DNA of 43,595 nucleotides from JAIRTY01 sp050257395 (GTDB lineage Bacteria > Actinomycetota > Actinomycetes > Streptosporangiales > Streptosporangiaceae). A model generated the notes under the pieces. It was not told where the DNA came from. It was given only the letters and a program-made list of their open reading frames with translations, and ran no database searches. Positions 31,484 through 40,174 of this stretch are shown in pieces; the stretch's first letter is position 1, and every line of letters starts with the position of its first letter. Location: NCBI GenBank assembly GCA_050257395.1, contig JBLMWU010000206.1:1-43595 (forward strand), read 5' to 3'. The translations under genes were made by a program, and so were the position numbers.

Positions 31484-31966
31484 ATGAACGACGAACCTGG
31501 CCCGGCCGAGGCCGCGCAGGCGCTGACCCGGATCCAGCACCACCAGCAGCAGGTGATCGATCTGGCCGCGGTGCCGCCCTGGTACTGGTGGGTGGTGGGG
31601 GCCCTGATGGTGGTGCTGGCCGCCGGCGTGGACACCCGCACGCCCGCCGCGGTCGGCGCGGGCACCGCGGTGTTCGTGACCGGCCTGCTGGCTGCCACCG
31701 GCTGGTGCGTGGTCCGCCCGTTCCGGCACGCCCAGCTGCGCAACGGGCTCCTCGACGGCCGCGGGGTCGCCGCGATCCTCGGCTTCGTCGCGCTGATCGC
31801 AGGGGGCAGCCTCGCGGTGTCCTTCACGCTGCGGGCGGCCGGCGTCCCCTACCCGGCGACGCTGGGCTGCGTGGCCGGCGGGCTGGCCATGGGCCTGGGC
31901 GGCCCGCTCCTCATGCGGCGGCTGCGCCGGATCATGCTCGGCAACCGTGCCGGGTCACCGCGATGA
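31484..31966 (+). CDS. Four-helix membrane protein co-transcribed with a winged-helix regulator
   Basis: The predicted protein has 160 residues. A soluble N-terminus of about 30 residues (AAQALTRIQHHQQQVID) is followed by helices near 35-50, 56-72, 98-114 and 124-140, and an Arg-rich tail (MRRLRRIML). I recognise no named family, though actinomycete genomes often pair such a protein with a MarR/ArsR-like regulator. The stop overlaps the regulator start (ATGA at 31963). It is controlled by the twin operators upstream. The function is unknown. Confidence 0.7.
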   Translation: MNDEPGPAEAAQALTRIQHHQQQVIDLAAVPPWYWWVVGALMVVLAAGVDTRTPAAVGAGTAVFVTGLLAATGWCVVRPFRHAQLRNGLLDGRGVAAILGFVALIAGGSLAVSFTLRAAGVPYPATLGCVAGGLAMGLGGPLLMRRLRRIMLGNRAGSPR

Positions 31967-32274
31967 CCGCGGGCCAGTTCGACGAGCTGATCCACGCGCC
32001 CACCCGGCTGTCGATCGTGTCCCTGCTGGCCGCGACGGAATGGGCGGAGTTCAAGTTCATCCGGGACTCCGCCGGCCTGTCCGACTCGGCCCTGTCCAAG
32101 CAGCTCACCATCCTCGAGCAGGCGGGCTACGTCGAGATCCGCAAGGGGTTCGCGGGCAAGCGCCCGCGCACCTCGGCCCGGCTGACCCCGGCCGGGCGGG
32201 CCGCCTTCGCCCGGCACGTCGCCGCCCTGCAGCAGATCGTGGCGCGCTCCGGCGCCAGCATCCTGCCCCGCTAG
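31963..32274 (+). CDS. Winged-helix transcriptional regulator (MarR/ArsR-like, single domain)
   Basis: The predicted protein has 103 residues, consisting almost entirely of one winged helix: APTRLSIVSLLAATEWAEFKFIRD, the recognition helix SDSALSKQLTILEQAGYVEI and the wing KGFAGKRPRTSARLTPAGRAAF, read here in parts. No ligand domain is present. It starts inside the stop of the membrane-protein gene, so expression is coupled, and it probably represses its own operon through the two ACTTTCC-N5-GGAAAG sites. Confidence 0.87.
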   Translation: MTAGQFDELIHAPTRLSIVSLLAATEWAEFKFIRDSAGLSDSALSKQLTILEQAGYVEIRKGFAGKRPRTSARLTPAGRAAFARHVAALQQIVARSGASILPR

Positions 32275-32430
32275 GTGCCGCGGCCGGCCGGTGCTGACCA
32301 AGTGATGACGGGACCGGCAAGGCGGCGGTGCCGGGCCCGCCCGCGGGCATAGGCTGCGGCCGCCCGGGCACACCGGCCGGGAATGGGTAGGTCTCCACCG
32401 GGGCAGCGACAGCGAATGCCGAGGAGCAGC

Positions 32431-33873
32431 ATGCCGCAGCGCAGCGACGCAGACATAGGCGTGACCGGGCTCGCGGTGATGGGCCGCAACCTGGCCCGGA
32501 ACCTCGCCAGGAACGGGCACGTGGTGGCGGTGCACAACCGCACGCCCGCCCGCACCCGCAGCCTGATCAGCGAGCACGGCGGGGAGGGCACGTTCGTGCC
32601 CAGCGAGTCCATGCCGGACTTCGTCGCCAGCCTCCGGCGGCCGCGGGCGATCATCATCATGGTCAAGGCGGGCGAGCCGACCGACGCCGTCGTCGGGGAG
32701 CTGGTGCCGCTGCTGGAAGCGGGCGACATCGTCATCGACTGCGGCAACGCCCACTACGCCGACACCCGCCGCCGCGAGGCGGCGCTGCGCGAGCACGGCC
32801 TGCACTTCGTCGGCTGCGGCGTGTCCGGCGGCGAGGAGGGGGCGCTGAACGGGCCGAGCATCATGCCCGGCGGCTCCCCGGAGTCCTACACCCGGCTCGG
32901 GCCGATGCTGGAGAAGATCGCCGCGCAGGTCGACGGCACGCCGTGCTGCACGCACGTGGGCCCGGACGGCGCCGGGCACTTCGTCAAAATGGTGCACAAC
33001 GGCATCGAGTACGCCGACATGCAGCTCATCGCGGAGGCCTACGACCTGCTGCGGGCGGGGCTGGCCGCGACGCCGAAGGAGATCAGCGAGATCTTCCGCA
33101 CCTGGAACGAGGGGGACCTCGACTCCTACCTCATCCAGATCACCGCCGAGGTGCTGGCGCACACCGACGCCGGCACCGGCCGGCCCTTCGTGGACATCGT
33201 GCTCGACCAGGCCGAGCAGAAGGGCACCGGCCGGTGGACCGTGCAGAGCGCGCTCGACCTCGGGGTCCCGATCACCGGGATCGCCGAGGCGACCTTCGCC
33301 CGCTCGCTGTCCGGTCACGACGGCCAGCGGGCCGCGGCCCGCGCCGCGTTCGGCACCGGCCGCTCCCCGCTGCCCGCAGCCGACCCCGGCGCGTTCACCG
33401 ACGACGTCCGCCGCGCGCTGTACGCGTCCAAGGTGGTCGCCTACGCGCAGGGGTTCGACCAGATCGCCGCGGGCAGCGCGGAGTACGGCTGGGACATCGA
33501 CCGGGGCGCCATGGCCACGATCTGGCGCGGCGGGTGCATCATCCGGGCCCGGTTCCTGGACCGCATCCGGGCCGCTTACGGCGAGCAGCCGGACCTGCCC
33601 AGCCTGCTGGTGGCGCCGTACTTCGCGGCCGCGGTGCGGGACGGGGTGGAAAGCTGGCGGCGGGTGGTCGCGGCGGCCGCGTCATCCGGCATCCCGGTGC
33701 CCGCGTTCGCCTCGTCACTCGCCTACTACGACGGGCTGCGCAGCGAGCGGCTGCCCGCCGCGCTGATCCAGGGGCTGCGGGACTTCTTCGGCGCGCACAC
33801 CTATCACCGCACCGACACCGGCGGCACGTTCCACACCGAGTGGGCCGGCGACCGGCGCGAGCATCCGGCCTGA
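32431..33873 (+). CDS. gnd: 6-phosphogluconate dehydrogenase, decarboxylating (GndA type)
   Basis: The predicted protein has 480 residues, the long form. ATG 32431 follows GAGGAG at 32421-32426; ATG 32419 is an alternative. The Rossmann N-terminus is IGVTGLAVMGRNLARN with the NADP-type VHNRTPARTRSL. The substrate motif is GVSGGEEGALNGPSIMPGG, and GHFVKMVHNGIEYADMQLI contains the catalytic Lys. Typical late segments are KGTGRWTVQSAL, IWRGGCIIRARFL and the C-terminal RTDTGGTFHTEW. It converts 6-phosphogluconate to ribulose 5-phosphate with NADPH production in the pentose phosphate pathway. It stands alone, convergent with the amide-hydrolase operon and separated by nine bases. Confidence 0.95.
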   Translation: MPQRSDADIGVTGLAVMGRNLARNLARNGHVVAVHNRTPARTRSLISEHGGEGTFVPSESMPDFVASLRRPRAIIIMVKAGEPTDAVVGELVPLLEAGDIVIDCGNAHYADTRRREAALREHGLHFVGCGVSGGEEGALNGPSIMPGGSPESYTRLGPMLEKIAAQVDGTPCCTHVGPDGAGHFVKMVHNGIEYADMQLIAEAYDLLRAGLAATPKEISEIFRTWNEGDLDSYLIQITAEVLAHTDAGTGRPFVDIVLDQAEQKGTGRWTVQSALDLGVPITGIAEATFARSLSGHDGQRAAARAAFGTGRSPLPAADPGAFTDDVRRALYASKVVAYAQGFDQIAAGSAEYGWDIDRGAMATIWRGGCIIRARFLDRIRAAYGEQPDLPSLLVAPYFAAAVRDGVESWRRVVAAAASSGIPVPAFASSLAYYDGLRSERLPAALIQGLRDFFGAHTYHRTDTGGTFHTEWAGDRREHPA

Positions 33874-33882
33874 GGCCGGCGG

Positions 33883-35085
33883 TCAGCCCGCGAGCGCGGC
33901 GGCGATGGCAGCCACCGCCGCCACGGTCAGCTCCAGCAGCTCCTGGCTGAGCGGCTCCGGCCAGCACGACAGCTTGACGACCACGGTCGCCGACGGCTGG
34001 TGCACGAACACGTGCTGGCCGTAGATGCCGGAGGCGTGGACGAGCGGCAGCGCCGGGTCCCGCACCCACCAGCAGTTCCGGTAGTGCGCCCCGGCCGGGT
34101 AGCCCGGCGGGTTGTCCCCGGCGGTGAAGGCGGCGGCCCCGTCGGGCGCGCCGCGGGCGGTGCCGGCGATCCACGCCGCCGGCACGATGCCCCGCCCGCC
34201 GTCGGCGATCAGCTGCCCGAACCGGCCCAGGTCCCGCAGGGTCGCGCAGATGCCGCCGTCGGCCATGGGATTGCCGCGGCCGTCGACGGTGATCTCCGCG
34301 TCGTGCTCCGCGCCCATCGGCTGCCACAGCTCGCGGGCGATGAGCGCGGGCAGCCGCGCCCCGGCCGCCCGCTCGATCACCCAGGCCAGCACGTCGGTCA
34401 GGATCGACCGGTAGCGGAACGGGCCGCCGTGCGGCCCGTCGTTGCCGAGCGTGGCGAAGTAGCTCAGCGCGTCCGGCGGCAGCGGCGTGCCGCCGCGCGG
34501 CCGCCACAGGTACACCTGCTCGTAGCGCCGCACGTCCGCGTCCGGGTCGGCGTAGTCCTCGCTGAACCGGGTGCCGGCCCGCATGTCCAGCAGGTGCTGC
34601 ACGGTCGCGCCCGCGAACGAGGTGCGCCCCAGCTCCGGCACGATGCTGGTGACCGCGGCGGCCGGGTCGAGCACCCTGCGGCCGGCCAGGATCCCCGCCA
34701 CCGCGGACACCACCGACTTCGACACCGACATCAGCAGGTGCGGCGTGCCCGGGGTCATGCCGTGGCCGTACTCCTCGGCCACGACCCGGCCCTCGTGCAG
34801 GACCAGGAAGCCGTCGGTGAAGGTCTCCGCCAGGAACTCCGCGGCCGTCCAGTCGCGGCCGCCGCAGCGGAACCGCAGCCCGGCCAGGTCCCGGCCCGCG
34901 GGCGGCAGGTCCGTCACCGGCCCGCTGCCGCGCGGGATCCGGGCGGTCGGGATCAGCTCCCGCACGTGCTGGAACGACCAGCGGCTGAACGGCGGGTCCT
35001 GCCAGTTCGCGAGCGTGACCTGGGCCTGCGGGCCGAAGGGTGGGGCCCCGGTCATCAGGCCCGGGGCGGCGGGCTCCGCCGTCAC
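33883..35085 (-). CDS. NylB-like serine hydrolase of the beta-lactamase (class C) fold
   Basis: The predicted protein has 400 residues from GTG 35085, whose GTGA overlaps the amidase stop; ATG 35055 is an alternative. By eye it follows the 6-aminohexanoate-dimer hydrolase NylB along its length: NWQDPPFSRWSFQH, FTDGFLVLHEGRVVAEEY, MSVSKSVVS (catalytic Ser and Lys, SxxK), LLDMRAGTRFSEDYADP, FRYRSILTDVLAWVIERA (catalytic Tyr), AEITVDGRGNPMADGGI and GIYGQHVFVHQPSATVVVKLS. The related fold also contains esterases and D-aminopeptidases. It has no signal peptide, so it acts in the cytoplasm. It is the last gene of the Dpp-type operon. The substrate is probably a small linear amide or peptide. Confidence 0.85.
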   Translation of the reverse strand: MTAEPAAPGLMTGAPPFGPQAQVTLANWQDPPFSRWSFQHVRELIPTARIPRGSGPVTDLPPAGRDLAGLRFRCGGRDWTAAEFLAETFTDGFLVLHEGRVVAEEYGHGMTPGTPHLLMSVSKSVVSAVAGILAGRRVLDPAAAVTSIVPELGRTSFAGATVQHLLDMRAGTRFSEDYADPDADVRRYEQVYLWRPRGGTPLPPDALSYFATLGNDGPHGGPFRYRSILTDVLAWVIERAAGARLPALIARELWQPMGAEHDAEITVDGRGNPMADGGICATLRDLGRFGQLIADGGRGIVPAAWIAGTARGAPDGAAAFTAGDNPPGYPAGAHYRNCWWVRDPALPLVHASGIYGQHVFVHQPSATVVVKLSCWPEPLSQELLELTVAAVAAIAAALAG

Positions 35086-36503
35086 AGCGCCGGCCGCCGG
35101 TCCGGGGTGCCGTACCAGGGCGAGCGTTCCTCGTGCGCGGCCGCGATCCGGAACACGGTCACGTCGTCGTAGCTGCGGCCGACGATGGACAGCCCGGTGG
35201 GCACGCCATCGGCGGAGAGCCCGGACGGGACGCTCATCACCGGGCAGCGGCTGGCGATGTTGAACGGCAGCGTCATCAGCACGTCCAGCCAGTCGCCGCA
35301 CGGCTGGCCGTTGACCGCCAGCGCGCCGCCGGTGTCGTATTCGGCGGGCAGTGCCGGGATCGCGAACGTCGGGCACACCAGCGCGTCGAACTCCGCCAGC
35401 AGATCGCCCAGCGGCGCGTAGAGCTGGGCCTCCAGCGCCAGCCCGGCCACGAAGTCGTCCTTGCGGATCTCGTCGCCCTCCTCGATGAAACGCCGGGCGT
35501 AGGAGGTCAGCTCGGCCGCGTGCTGCTCGTAGAGCTCGCGGACCGAGGGGCCGAAGATCATGCCGAAGTGGATCCGGGCCGCCCGGGTGATGTCCGCCAG
35601 CCGCCAGGGCAGCGTCACCTCCTCGACCGTCGCGCCGGCGTCGCGCAGCCGGTCCGCGGCCGCCCGGGTGGCGGCGGCCACCTCGTCGTCCACCTGGTAG
35701 CAGCCGAGATCGGCCGACAGCGCGATGCGCAGCCCGGTGATGGGCGCCAGCTGCGCCGGGATCTCCAGCTTGGGCCGCAGCGACGCCACGTCGTGCGGGT
35801 GCGGGCCGGCGATCACGTTCTCCAGCAGCGCGCAGTCGGCCACCGTGCGCGCCAGCGGGCCCTCGTGGCAGTAGTGGTCCAGGTTGAAGATTTCCACCTC
35901 CGGCACCCGCCCGTACGGCGGCTTGAACCCCGTCACGCCGCAGAACGAGGCCGGGATCCGGATCGACCCGCCGATGTCCGAGCCGGTGGCCAGGGTGGCC
36001 GAGCCGGCCGCCAGCGCGGCCGCCGAGCCGCCGCTGGACCCGCCCGGCGAATAGGCGGTCTGCCACGGGTTGCGGGTGACGCCCCACAGCTTGGACCAGG
36101 TGACCGGCGCGCAGCTGAACTCCGGGGTGGTGGTCCGGGCGTGCACGATGCCGCCGGCGTCCAGGATCCGCTGCGCGAACGCGGCCGTGTGATCGGCGAC
36201 CACGTCCCGCAGCGGCAGCGAGCCGAGCGTGTTGCGCTGCCCGGCGATGGGGGCCTCCTCCTTGACCGCCACCGGCAGGCCCTCCAGCGCGCGCGGCGGC
36301 GGCCCGCTGCCCGCGTACCGGGCCTCGGCGGCGCGGGCCTGCGCCAGCGCCTCGTCAAAGCGGGTCTCGGCGAACGCGTTGATGACCGGCTCGGTCGCCT
36401 CCGCCCGCCCGATCACCGCCGTCATCAGCTCGACGGGGGACAGCTCGCGGGCGCGCAGCAGCCGCAGCGCCTCGGTGGCGGGCAGGTAGGGCAGGTCGCT
36501 CAT
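35082..36503 (-). CDS. Amidase-signature family hydrolase (NylA/GatA-like)
   Basis: The predicted protein has 473 residues. The Ser-cisSer-Lys triad is in place: Lys81 in GLPVAVKEEAPIAG, cis-Ser156 in SPGGSSGGSAAALAAG and nucleophile Ser180 in GSDIGGSIRIPAS. GVTRNPW precedes the signature as usual. The C-terminal half (MTLPFNIASRCPVMSVPSG, GVPTGLSIVG) is standard for the family. The layout matches amidases such as the 6-aminohexanoate cyclic-dimer hydrolase NylA, but the family is broad and GatA-like or aryl-acylamidase activity is also possible. It is not part of a gatCAB cluster. It starts by ATGA overlap with the ATPase gene and is coupled to the NylB-like gene, implying sequential steps on an imported amide. 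Confidence 0.9.
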   Translation of the reverse strand: MSDLPYLPATEALRLLRARELSPVELMTAVIGRAEATEPVINAFAETRFDEALAQARAAEARYAGSGPPPRALEGLPVAVKEEAPIAGQRNTLGSLPLRDVVADHTAAFAQRILDAGGIVHARTTTPEFSCAPVTWSKLWGVTRNPWQTAYSPGGSSGGSAAALAAGSATLATGSDIGGSIRIPASFCGVTGFKPPYGRVPEVEIFNLDHYCHEGPLARTVADCALLENVIAGPHPHDVASLRPKLEIPAQLAPITGLRIALSADLGCYQVDDEVAAATRAAADRLRDAGATVEEVTLPWRLADITRAARIHFGMIFGPSVRELYEQHAAELTSYARRFIEEGDEIRKDDFVAGLALEAQLYAPLGDLLAEFDALVCPTFAIPALPAEYDTGGALAVNGQPCGDWLDVLMTLPFNIASRCPVMSVPSGLSADGVPTGLSIVGRSYDDVTVFRIAAAHEERSPWYGTPDRRPAL

Positions 36504-37324
36504 GATGTTTCACCGTTCTGTGTGGCGGCCGTCAGCGCGCGGCGCACCGGCTTCCAGCCCGGCCGGGGCACGCTGGCGCGCAGCCGCCGGGTGTAGTCCT
36601 CCTGCGGGTCGTCGAGGATCCGGGCGGTCGGCCCCTGCTCCACCACCCGGCCCCGGCGCAGCACCAGCGCCTCGTCCGTGAGCTGCCGCACCACCGCCAG
36701 GTCGTGGCTGATCAGCAGGTAGGACACGCCGGTGGAGTCGCGGATGTCGGCCAGCAGGTTCAGCACCTGCGCCTGGATGGACACGTCCAGCGCGGCCACC
36801 GACTCGTCCAGGATCAGGATCCGCGGCTCGGCCGCGAGCGCCCGGGCGATCGCGACCCGCTGCCGCTGGCCGCCGGACAGCGCCCGGGGCAGCGCCCGTG
36901 CCTGCCGCTGGTCCAGGCCGACCAGCTCGGTGAGCTCGGCGGTGCGGGCCCGGCGCCGGGCGGCCGGCCAGCCGTGGTGCAGCCGCAGCACCTCGTCGAT
37001 GGCGGCCTCGGCGGTCTGCCGCGGGTCCAGGCTGGTGTAGGGGTCCTGGAAGACGATCTGCACCTCCCGGCCCCGGCGGCGCCGGTCCCGGGCGGAGCGG
37101 GCGGCGCGGGAACGGTCGTGCCCGCAGGCGGCGATGGCGCCGCGGGTCGGCCGCTCCAGGCCGACGATCATCTTCGCGATGGTGGTCTTGCCCGAGCCGG
37201 ACTCGCCCACGATCGCCAGCGACCCGGCCGCGGGCACCTGGAACGACACGTCGTCCACCGCCACCAGCGGGCCGAACTCCTTGCGCAGCCCGGCCACTTC
37301 CAGCACGGGGGCGGCGTCAGGCAT
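36500..37324 (-). CDS. Oligopeptide ABC transporter ATP-binding protein, DppF/OppF type
   Basis: The predicted protein has 274 residues. Walker A is GESGSGKTTIAKMI, the Q-loop is IVFQDPYTSLDP, the signature is LSGGQRQRVAIARAL and Walker B is ILILDESVAALDVS (Ser replaces the usual Pro of DEP). The switch His is in LISHDLAVV. It is shorter than many OppF proteins and lacks the cysteine-containing C-terminal oligo_HPY segment. It overlaps the DppD-type gene upstream by eight bases and the amidase gene by ATGA. It powers peptide-type uptake with its DppD partner. Confidence 0.9.
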   Translation of the reverse strand: MPDAAPVLEVAGLRKEFGPLVAVDDVSFQVPAAGSLAIVGESGSGKTTIAKMIVGLERPTRGAIAACGHDRSRAARSARDRRRRGREVQIVFQDPYTSLDPRQTAEAAIDEVLRLHHGWPAARRRARTAELTELVGLDQRQARALPRALSGGQRQRVAIARALAAEPRILILDESVAALDVSIQAQVLNLLADIRDSTGVSYLLISHDLAVVRQLTDEALVLRRGRVVEQGPTARILDDPQEDYTRRLRASVPRPGWKPVRRALTAATQNGETS

Positions 37325-38351
37325 CGGTGCCTTCTCTCACCGGGGCCTGCGCCTCCGCCGGCGTCACGGCCAGCCGCCCGCGCAGTTCCTGCGCCCGCGC
37401 GCACCGCGACAGCCCGCCGTCGAGCTCCGCCACCGGCGGCGGGGCAGCCCGGCAGGCGTCCTGCGCGTGGGTGCAGCGGGCGGCGAACGCGCATTCGCCC
37501 GGCGGGGCCTCGAACGCCGACAGCGGCCGGCCGCCGATGGCGCGCAGCCGGTGCGCGGTCTGGGTGATGTCCGGCCGGGCGGCGGCCAGCGCGGCGGTGT
37601 AGGGGTGCAGCGGGTCGGTGTGCAGCAGCGCGGAACTGCGGATCTCCACGATCTGCCCGGCGTACATGACGGCGGTCCGGTCGCAGATGGCGGCCGCCAG
37701 CTCGAGGTCGTGGGTGATGAACAGCATGGCCAGGCCGAACTCGCGGCGCAGCTCGTCCAGGATCGCCATCACCTCCGCCTGGGTGGTCACGTCCAGCGCG
37801 GTGGTCGGCTCGTCCGCGAGCAGCAGCCGCGGGCTGGTCAGCAGCGCGGTCGCGATCATGACCCGCTGCAGCATCCCGCCGGACAGCTCGTGCGGATACT
37901 GGCGCAGCCGCCGTTCCCCCTCGTCGATGCCGACCTGGCTGAGCATGCCGAGGGCCCGCCGCCGGGCCTCGCCGGCCGGGACGGACTGGGTGCGCAGCGC
38001 CTCGGTCATGAAGTCGCCGATCCGCCGCACCGGGTTGATGTGCGCCCGCGGGTCCTGGAAGATCATCGCGACCTCGCTGCGGTAGCGGCGCATCGCCTGC
38101 CCGGACAGCCCGCCCACCGCCGCGCCGCCGAACCGGATCTGGCCGTCCACCTCAGCGCCGCGGGGCAGCAGCCGGTCGATCGCCCGGGCCGTCATGGACT
38201 TGCCCGAGCCGGACTCGCCGACCAGGCCCAGCGCCTCGCCGGGCCGCACGGTGAAGCTGACGTCGCGCAGCACCGCCCGTTTCGCGCCCTCCACCGCCAG
38301 CCGCACGGTCAGCCCGTCCACCTCCAGCAGGGGCGTGCCCGGCGCGGTCAT
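37317..38351 (-). CDS. Oligopeptide ABC transporter ATP-binding protein, DppD/OppD type
   Basis: The predicted protein has 344 residues from ATG 38351. Walker A is GESGSGKSMTARAI, the Q-loop is MIFQDPRAHINP, the signature is LSGGMLQRVMIATAL, Walker B is LLLADEPTTALDVT, and the switch His is in FITHDLELA. The C-terminal oligo_HPY region has the cysteine cluster CAFAARCTHAQDACRAAPP followed by RCARA, which in DppD binds an iron-sulfur cluster. ATGA overlaps the DppC-type gene end; an eight-base overlap joins the DppF-type gene. Confidence 0.92.
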   Translation of the reverse strand: MTAPGTPLLEVDGLTVRLAVEGAKRAVLRDVSFTVRPGEALGLVGESGSGKSMTARAIDRLLPRGAEVDGQIRFGGAAVGGLSGQAMRRYRSEVAMIFQDPRAHINPVRRIGDFMTEALRTQSVPAGEARRRALGMLSQVGIDEGERRLRQYPHELSGGMLQRVMIATALLTSPRLLLADEPTTALDVTTQAEVMAILDELRREFGLAMLFITHDLELAAAICDRTAVMYAGQIVEIRSSALLHTDPLHPYTAALAAARPDITQTAHRLRAIGGRPLSAFEAPPGECAFAARCTHAQDACRAAPPPVAELDGGLSRCARAQELRGRLAVTPAEAQAPVREGTDA

Positions 38352-39223
38352 CGCCGGGCCGCCTGGGCCTGCTCGAGCAGCCGCTCGCCCAGCACGTTGA
38401 ACGCGATGACCACGGCCACGATGCACAGGCCCGCGGTCAGCGCGGGCATCGGGTAGCCCTGCAGGATGCCGGTCTGGTTCTCGGAGATCATCACGCCCCA
38501 GTTGGGGTTGGGCGGCTGCACGCCGAGGCCGAGGAACGAGATGGCGGCCAGGTCGACCATGGCGTAGCCGAACAGGATCGTGCCCTGCGCCACCACCAGC
38601 GGTGCCATGTTCGGGATCAGGTGCCGCAGGCAGATGGTGGTGGCGGAGGCGCCCTGCACCTCCAGCGCGGCCACGTACGGCTGGCTGCGCTCCTTGAGCG
38701 CCGCGCCGCGCAGCACCCGCGCCACGTAGGGCATGTACGCGATGGACAGCGCGGTCGCGGCGGCGGGCAGGCCGGCCCCGAACACCGCCGCCGCGAGCAC
38801 CGCGAGCAGGATCCCCGGGAACGCGAACAGGATGTCCAGCCCGGAGGAGATCACCGAGTCGGTGGCGCCGCGCCGCCAGGCGGCCGTCACCGCCAGCAGG
38901 GTGCCCGCGATCATGCTGCCGAGCACGACCGCCAGCGGGCCGAGCATCGAGGACTGCGCGCCGGCCAGCAGCCGGGACAGCACGTCCCGGCCCTGGAAGT
39001 CGAACCCGAGCAGGTGGCCGCCGGTGGGGCCGACCCAGGCCAGGGACAGGTTCGGCAGGTTCGCCGGGTACGGGGCGAGCAGCGGCCCGAACACCGCCGC
39101 CAGCACGGCGGCCGCGATCACCGCCGCCGAGATCATGCCCGCGGGCCCGGTCGCCCGCAGCAGCGTGGCCGCACGCTCCCGCCCGCTGGTCACCGGGGTC
39201 AGCAGCCCCGCCGTCACACTCAC
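38348..39223 (-). CDS. Dipeptide/oligopeptide ABC permease, DppC type
   Basis: The predicted protein has 291 residues. Six helices; the first is followed by GPLLAPYPANLPNLSLAW, and the GHLLGFDFQGRDVLSRLLAGAQ segment is the DppC/OppC hallmark (GTDxxGRDxxSRxxxGxR). The EAA loop lies near LEVQGASATTICLRHLIPNM. It overlaps the DppB-type gene upstream (ATGA at 39220) and the DppD-type gene downstream (ATGA at 38348). Confidence 0.92.
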   Translation of the reverse strand: MSVTAGLLTPVTSGRERAATLLRATGPAGMISAAVIAAAVLAAVFGPLLAPYPANLPNLSLAWVGPTGGHLLGFDFQGRDVLSRLLAGAQSSMLGPLAVVLGSMIAGTLLAVTAAWRRGATDSVISSGLDILFAFPGILLAVLAAAVFGAGLPAAATALSIAYMPYVARVLRGAALKERSQPYVAALEVQGASATTICLRHLIPNMAPLVVAQGTILFGYAMVDLAAISFLGLGVQPPNPNWGVMISENQTGILQGYPMPALTAGLCIVAVVIAFNVLGERLLEQAQAARR

Positions 39224-40170
39224 CGGTTACCTCCGCCCAGCGAGACCCGCGGGTCCAGCGCCGCGTACAGCACGTCGACGATCACGTTGACGGCCACGAA
39301 CGCGGTCACCAGCACCAGCGAGATGCCCTGCACCACCGCCAGGTCCTTCGACTCCGCGGCCTGCACCAGGTAGGCGCCCAGCCCGTTCAGGCTGAACGCC
39401 ACCTCCACCACCGCGGCCACCGCGATCAGCGAGGCGATGGTGATGCCCGCGATGGTGGTGATCGGGATGGCCGCGTTGCGCAGGATGTGCCGCCGGATCA
39501 GCAGCCGGGCGGGGATGCCGCGGCTGACGGCGGTCTGCACGTGCTCCCGTTCCCCTTCCTCGCGCACCGACGCGCGGGTGACCCGGGCGACGATGGCCAG
39601 GGAGGAGATGGCCAGCGCGATCGCTGGCAGGGTGAAGTGCCGCAGGTTGTCCAGGAAGCCCGTGCCGTTCCCCAGCGCCGGGAACCAGCCGAGCTGCACG
39701 GCGAACACCAGGATCAGCACGATGGCGGCCACGAACGCGGGGATCGCCGCGGAGACCGCGGTCACCACCAGCGTGGACGTGTCCAGCCAGCCCGGCCGCA
39801 GCCCGGCGAGCAGGCCCAGGCCGATCCCGAACACGCAGATCAGCACCGACGCGTACAGCACCAGGCCAGCGGTGGTCCAGATGCGGGAGGCGATCAGCGT
39901 GGACACGTTCTCCCGCAGCGTGATCGACAGCCCCAGGTTCCCGTGCACCGCGTTTCCCAGCCAGTACCAGTACTGGGACAGGAACGGCTGGTTGAGGTGG
40001 TAGCGCTGCTCCAGCACGTGGATGCTGGAAGGCGGCAGCGACCGGCCGCCCGACAGGGCGGCGATCGGGTTGCCGGGCGCCAGGTACATCGCGGCGAAGA
40101 TCACGAAGCTCGCGGCGAGCAGGCTGGCCGCCAGCATGGCCAGCCTGCGCGCGAAGAACCGCCACCGCAT
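39220..40170 (-). CDS. Dipeptide/oligopeptide ABC permease, DppB type
   Basis: The predicted protein has 316 residues. The N-terminal RWRFFARRLAMLAASLLAASFVIF is the standard OppB/DppB opening, followed by YLAPGNPIAALSGG. About six helices follow. The EAA loop region reads EREHVQTAVSRGIPARLLIRRHILRNAA. The C-terminus ...YAALDPRVSLGG fits the motif YxxxDPRxR. It lies four bases after the binding-protein stop. Confidence 0.92.
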   Translation of the reverse strand: MRWRFFARRLAMLAASLLAASFVIFAAMYLAPGNPIAALSGGRSLPPSSIHVLEQRYHLNQPFLSQYWYWLGNAVHGNLGLSITLRENVSTLIASRIWTTAGLVLYASVLICVFGIGLGLLAGLRPGWLDTSTLVVTAVSAAIPAFVAAIVLILVFAVQLGWFPALGNGTGFLDNLRHFTLPAIALAISSLAIVARVTRASVREEGEREHVQTAVSRGIPARLLIRRHILRNAAIPITTIAGITIASLIAVAAVVEVAFSLNGLGAYLVQAAESKDLAVVQGISLVLVTAFVAVNVIVDVLYAALDPRVSLGGGNR

Positions 40171-40174
40171 CCGC

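Noticed and set aside
35082..36503. Amidase as GatA subunit of Glu-tRNA amidotransferase
   Set aside because: No gatB or gatC neighbour, and it is embedded in a peptide-transport operon.
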